A DNA stretch of 64,000 nucleotides from CAVYPR01 sp963770505 (GTDB lineage Bacteria; Actinomycetota; Acidimicrobiia; Acidimicrobiales; RAAP-2): NCBI GenBank assembly GCA_963770505.1, contig CAVYPR010000001.1, positions 1-64,000 of the forward strand, in the 5' to 3' direction. A program made the position numbers and the translations under genes. The notes beneath the pieces are model-generated. The model was not told the DNA's origin. It worked only from the letters and a program-made list of their open reading frames with translations, and did not search any database. This document shows, piece by piece, positions 61,101 to 64,000 of this stretch (position 1 is its first letter; every line of letters starts with the position of its first letter).

Positions 61101-64000
61101 CGGCGGCCCGTCCATCCTCTCCTTCAGCCCGACAGCCGGCCCGCTCGCCGGCGGCACCACGGTGATCATCATCGGCACCGGGTTCACCGGGGCCACCGCC
61201 GTGCACTTCGGGACAAAGACGGCGTCCAGCTTCCACGTGACAAGCGCCACAAAGATCAAGGCCGTGACCAAGTCCAACCGGGCCGGCCTCGTGACAGTGA
61301 CGGTCACCACGCCCGGCGGGACCGCCATCGCCGGCAACGACTACAGGTACGACCCGGTGCCGTTCATCACAAACTTCACACCGACAGTCGGCACCACCGA
61401 GGGTGGCACCACCGTCGAGCTCACAGGCAGCGGCTTCGTCCCGGGGGCCACCACGGTCAAGTTCGGGACAACAACAGCGGCCAGTGTGGTGGTGACAGCG
61501 ACAAACAACAACCATCTCTTCGCTGTCACCAAGGCCCACCCCGCCGGGCCCGTCATGATCTACGTGAGCACGGCCGGTGGGATGGGCACCTCCTCTACAA
61601 GCTTCACCTTCCTGCCGGTCCCGACCCTGACCTCGGTCACACCGACGGCCGGGAAGGTCGCGGGCGGGACAGTGGTCACCCTGACCGGTACGAACTTCGT
61701 CACAGGGGTCACCAAGGTCAAGTTCGGCGCGACAACAGCGACAAGCTGGACGGTGACATCCCCCACAAAGATCACGGCCGTGACCGAGGCCCACTCGGCC
61801 GCCACGGTGACAGTGACCGTCACAGTCGCCGGCGGGAGCTCGAACGGCTTGCACTACGCCTTCGACCCGATCCCGACGCTCTCGGCGGTCACACCGTCGG
61901 CGGGCAAGCTCATCGGCGGGACAGTGATCACCCTGACCGGCTCCGGGTTCCGCACAGGGGCCACCACGGTCACATTCGGCCCCGGCAACCTGGGCACGAC
62001 AGTCCACGTGTCGGCCACAACATCGCTCACCGTCAAGGCGCCGGGGCACGGGCCCGGCACCGTGACAGTGACCGTCACCACCCCCGGCGGGACCTCGGGA
62101 ACGAAGCACTACACCTACGACCCGATCCCGACCCTGTCGACGGTGACACCGTCGGCCGGCAAGGTCGCGGGCGGGACAGTGGTCACCCTGACGGGCACCG
62201 GGTTCCGCACAGGGGCCACCTCGGTGACATTCGGGGCCGGGAACCACGGCACCACAGTCCACGTGACCGGCACAACCACCCTCACCGTGACCACGCCCTA
62301 TCACGGGCCCGCCACCGTGACAGTGACCGTCACCACCCCCGGCGGGACCTCGGGAACGAAGCACTACACCTATGACCCGATCCCCACCCTGTCATCGGTC
62401 ACGCCGTCGGCCGGCAAGCTCGTCGGTGGGACAGTGGTCACCCTCACGGGCACCGGGTTCGTCACAGGTGCCACCTCGGTGAAGATCGGGACAACAACAG
62501 CGCACAGTTGGACGGTGACATCGCCGACAAAGATCGTGGCCGTGACCGAGGCACATACAGCCGCCACCGTCACAGTGACCGTCACCACCCCCGGCGGGAC
62601 CTCGAACCCCGAGCCCTACAGCTACGACCCGATCCCCACCCTGTCGACGGTCACACCGTCGGCCGGCAAGGTGGCGGGCGGGACAGTGGTCACCCTGACC
62701 GGCACCGGGTTCCGCACGGGGGCCACCTCGGTGACATTCGGGGCCGGGAACCACGGCACCACAGTCCACGTGACGGGGACAACCACCCTCACCGTCTCGA
62801 CGCCCAGCCACGGGCCCGGCACCGTGACAGTGACCGTCACCACCCCCGGCGGGACCTCGGGCACCGAGCACTACACCTACGACCCGGTCCCCACCCTGTC
62901 GACGGTCACACCGTCGGCCGGCAAGCTCGTGGGCGGCACAGTGGTCACCCTGACGGGCACCGGGTTCCGCACAGGGGCCACCTCGGTGACATTCGGGGCC
63001 GGGAACCACGGCACCACAGTCCACGTGACCGGGACAACCACCCTCACCGTCTCGACGCCCAGCCACGGTCCGGGCACCGTGACAGTGACCGTCACCACCC
63101 CCGGCGGGACCTCGGGCTCTGAGCACTACACCTACGACCCGATCCCCACCCTGTCGACGGTCACACCGTCGGCCGGGAAGGTGGCGGGCGGGACAGTGGT
63201 GACCCTGACTGGCTCCGGCTTCCGCACAGGGGCCACCTCGGTGACATTCGGGGCCGGCCACCATGGCACGACAGTGCACGTGACCGGGACAACCACCCTC
63301 ACCGTCACGACGCCAAACCACGCGGCCGGCACCGTGACAGTGACCGTCACCACCCCCGGCGGGACCTCGGGCGGCGTGCATTACACCTACGACCCGATCC
63401 CCACCCTGTCGACGGTCACACCGTCGGCCGGCAAGCTCGTGGGCGGCACAGTGATCACCCTGACCGGCTCGGGCTTCCGCACAGGGGCCACCGCGGTCAC
63501 ATTCGGGGCCGGGAACCACGGCACCACAGTGCACGTGGGTGGAACAGGCACCCTCACCGTCAAGGCCCCGAGCCACTCGTCGGGCACCGTGACAGTGACC
63601 GTCACCACGCCGGGCGGGACCTCGGGCGCCAAGCACTACGCCTATGACCCGATCCCCACCCTGTCGACGGTCACACCGACGGCCGGCAGGCTCGTGGGCG
63701 GCACAGTGATCACGCTCACCGGCACCGGCTTCCGCACAGGGGCCACCACGGTCACATTCGGGGCCGGGAATCACGGCAACACGGTCCACGTGATCGGCAC
63801 AACCTCGCTCACCGTCAAGGCTCCGAGCCACGGGGCCGGTATCGTGACAGTGACCGTCACCACGCCGGGTGGCACCTCGGGCGCCAAGCACTACACCTAC
63901 AGCCTGCCCCCGACCCTCACGGCGATCACACCGACCGCCGGCAAGGTCGCCGGCGGGACAGTGGTCACCCTCACCGGCACCAACTACCTCACAGGGACCC
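58102..64000 (+). CDS. Giant secreted IPT/TIG-repeat protein (partial)
   Basis: An open frame of at least 1,966 codons that runs off the window. The N-terminus has a Sec signal peptide: METLWQKLLRG, a hydrophobic core and an Ala-rich cleavage region ending AAAG near residue 42. Residues about 43-221 form a Thr-rich beta-type domain with two Cys (SWACQTP and LHCFPPG), possibly a disulfide; I do not recognise it firmly. From residue 222 on, IPT/TIG-like immunoglobulin folds of 85-87 residues follow (PTITKVTPGAGP...GGTLVTLTGTGFVSGATTVTFGG). Such repeats occur in surface and adhesion proteins. ATG at 58102, GAAGGG 8 nt upstream. No anchor is visible before the window ends. Confidence 0.9.
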   Translation, partial: METLWQKLLRGAVGVVLLAGSAGVIGALGTGVATSGVAAAAGPTVTGSWACQTPLGTKHVVTKIQDQNTIPASMHKTTTYTNHVEAHFVVPASLIHLIPATITQLTANSATMGLGKVGFTGPASLALAHPVAIPITTTTRLHGATVTFTYSPATFTQSQTSGTSTLHATTLSLEIAVPLHCFPPGVTIVYTVTTTFTTFHTTGSTTQGPFDSTTALAGLPVPTITKVTPTKGPATGGTTVTLTGSNFVSGATTVTFGGTVIPAGSVTFVSATKIKVTSPSHGAATVTVKATTTGGTSGSGEHFTYVAAPTITKVTPGAGPTGGGTLVTLTGTGFVSGATTVTFGGTVIPAGSVTFVSTTKIKVTSPSHGAATVTVRATTLGGTSASGEHFTYVTGPTISKVTPGAGPTGGGTLVTLTGTGFVSGATTVTFGGTVIPAGSVTFVSATKIKVTSPSHGAATVTVTATTAGGTSASGEHFTYEAVPTITKVTPGAGPTGGGTLVTLTGTGFVSGATTVTFGGTVIPAGSVTFVSTTKIKVTSPSHGAATVTVTATTAGGTSGSGEHFVYEAVPTITKVTPGAGPVTGGTLVTLTGTGFVSGATTVTFGGTVIPAGSVTFVSTTEIKVTSPSHGAATVTVKATTAGGTSASGEHFVYEAVPTVTKVTPGAGPTGGGTLVTLTGTNFVSGATTVTFGGTVIPAGSVTFVSTTKIKVTSPSHGAATVTVKATTAGGTSASGKHFTYEAVPTITKVTPGAGPTGGGTLVTLTGTGFVSGATTVTFGGTVIPAGSVTFVSTTEIKVTSPSHGAATVTVTATTAGGTSASGEHFVYEAVPTITKVTPGAGTTAGGTLVTLTGTGFVSGATTVTFGGTVIPAGSVTFVSTTEIKVTSPAHSAATVTVKATTAGGTSASGEHFVYGAPTITKVTPSAGPITGGTLVTLTGSGFVSGATTVTFGGTVIPAGSVTFVSSTKIKVTSPSHGAGSVTVKATTAGGTSASGEHFTYGGPSILSFSPTAGPLAGGTTVIIIGTGFTGATAVHFGTKTASSFHVTSATKIKAVTKSNRAGLVTVTVTTPGGTAIAGNDYRYDPVPFITNFTPTVGTTEGGTTVELTGSGFVPGATTVKFGTTTAASVVVTATNNNHLFAVTKAHPAGPVMIYVSTAGGMGTSSTSFTFLPVPTLTSVTPTAGKVAGGTVVTLTGTNFVTGVTKVKFGATTATSWTVTSPTKITAVTEAHSAATVTVTVTVAGGSSNGLHYAFDPIPTLSAVTPSAGKLIGGTVITLTGSGFRTGATTVTFGPGNLGTTVHVSATTSLTVKAPGHGPGTVTVTVTTPGGTSGTKHYTYDPIPTLSTVTPSAGKVAGGTVVTLTGTGFRTGATSVTFGAGNHGTTVHVTGTTTLTVTTPYHGPATVTVTVTTPGGTSGTKHYTYDPIPTLSSVTPSAGKLVGGTVVTLTGTGFVTGATSVKIGTTTAHSWTVTSPTKIVAVTEAHTAATVTVTVTTPGGTSNPEPYSYDPIPTLSTVTPSAGKVAGGTVVTLTGTGFRTGATSVTFGAGNHGTTVHVTGTTTLTVSTPSHGPGTVTVTVTTPGGTSGTEHYTYDPVPTLSTVTPSAGKLVGGTVVTLTGTGFRTGATSVTFGAGNHGTTVHVTGTTTLTVSTPSHGPGTVTVTVTTPGGTSGSEHYTYDPIPTLSTVTPSAGKVAGGTVVTLTGSGFRTGATSVTFGAGHHGTTVHVTGTTTLTVTTPNHAAGTVTVTVTTPGGTSGGVHYTYDPIPTLSTVTPSAGKLVGGTVITLTGSGFRTGATAVTFGAGNHGTTVHVGGTGTLTVKAPSHSSGTVTVTVTTPGGTSGAKHYAYDPIPTLSTVTPTAGRLVGGTVITLTGTGFRTGATTVTFGAGNHGNTVHVIGTTSLTVKAPSHGAGIVTVTVTTPGGTSGAKHYTYSLPPTLTAITPTAGKVAGGTVVTLTGTNYLTGT
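58765..64000 (+). repeat. IPT/TIG-coding tandem repeats, two families
   Basis: At least 20 complete units and one cut by the window end. Units 1-9 (58765 to about 61107) have a 261-bp period, 258 in one case, and are nearly identical in DNA. Three diverged units (about 61108-61870) follow. The rest has a 255-bp period with a GNHGTTVHV-type insert in place of GGTVIPAGSV, and again high DNA identity. Two homogenised arrays separated by diverged units point to independent amplification. Confidence 0.9.

Noticed and set aside
58243..63891. Very long minus-strand open frames across the repeat array
   Set aside because: They recur with the repeat period, are antisense to a signal-peptide protein with a ribosome site, and have low-complexity Gly/Asp/Cys composition. 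They are mirror frames of the TIG repeats.
58765..64000. CRISPR array
   Set aside because: The period is about 255-261 bp with no short repeat/unique spacer pattern, and the repeats code for protein.

Overview
The window is high-GC actinobacterial DNA, most likely from an Acidimicrobiia-type lineage. The evidence is an F420/luciferase-like oxidoreductase, a FolP2-type pterin enzyme, hrcA with a CIRCE element, the order dnaJ-rsmE-HTH-HIT-phoH-ybeY-corC-era, the order dnaG-rpoD, and TAnnnT -10 boxes placed just in front of start codons. The class-level assignment is inference; no rRNA gene is present.

Layout. (1) Bases 1-20,530 are an accessory region of visibly lower GC whose genes mostly have Shine-Dalgarno sites. 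It holds an IS110-type transposase followed by strong hairpins, a PIG-L deacetylase, a methyltransferase, and a minus-strand cluster under a giant LuxR (LAL) regulator: small protein, MMPL exporter, carboxymuconolactone decarboxylase-like protein, metallo-beta-lactamase-fold lactonase-like enzyme and two alpha/beta hydrolases. Then come an MFS transporter, a TetR/SDR pair with twin operators, a MarR/VOC/AlkA unit, a GNAT acetyltransferase, and a complete 1,402-bp IS256-family element with inverted repeats and a 9-bp target duplication. The region ends at the 3' end of a tRNA-Ala(GGC) gene. (2) Bases 20,750-56,760 are a dense housekeeping block: leuS, F420-type oxidoreductase, PAC2, phosphotransferase, thioredoxin-TPR, folP2-like, holA, rpsT, lipoprotein, lepA, hrcA-dnaJ-rsmE-HTH-HIT-phoH-ybeY-corC-era, dinG-like helicase, VOC protein, uppS-membrane protein-recO-hemW-glyS, a NarL/NreB-type two-component pair, a drug-type ABC exporter, ppdK, dnaG and rpoD. 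(3) After tRNA-Asn(GTT) and about 1.2 kb without a convincing gene, a giant secreted protein starts at 58,102 and runs off the window with at least 20 IPT/TIG-like repeats.

Two features cut across the window. At least eleven core start codons have a TAnnnT box ending 6-9 nt upstream, which suggests leaderless transcription. In addition, about fourteen reading frames carry one-base-type frameshifts, including essential era, ybeY, dnaJ and folP-like genes. Many of these are therefore more likely sequence errors than pseudogenes, and frameshifted genes are annotated here as the gene they encode.

The housekeeping block covers translation (leuS, glyS, lepA, rpsT, era, ybeY, rsmE), replication and repair (holA, dnaG, recO, dinG), chaperone control (hrcA, dnaJ) and envelope precursor synthesis (uppS). 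The accessory block looks like ligand-responsive transport and detoxification units acquired or rearranged beside a tRNA gene.
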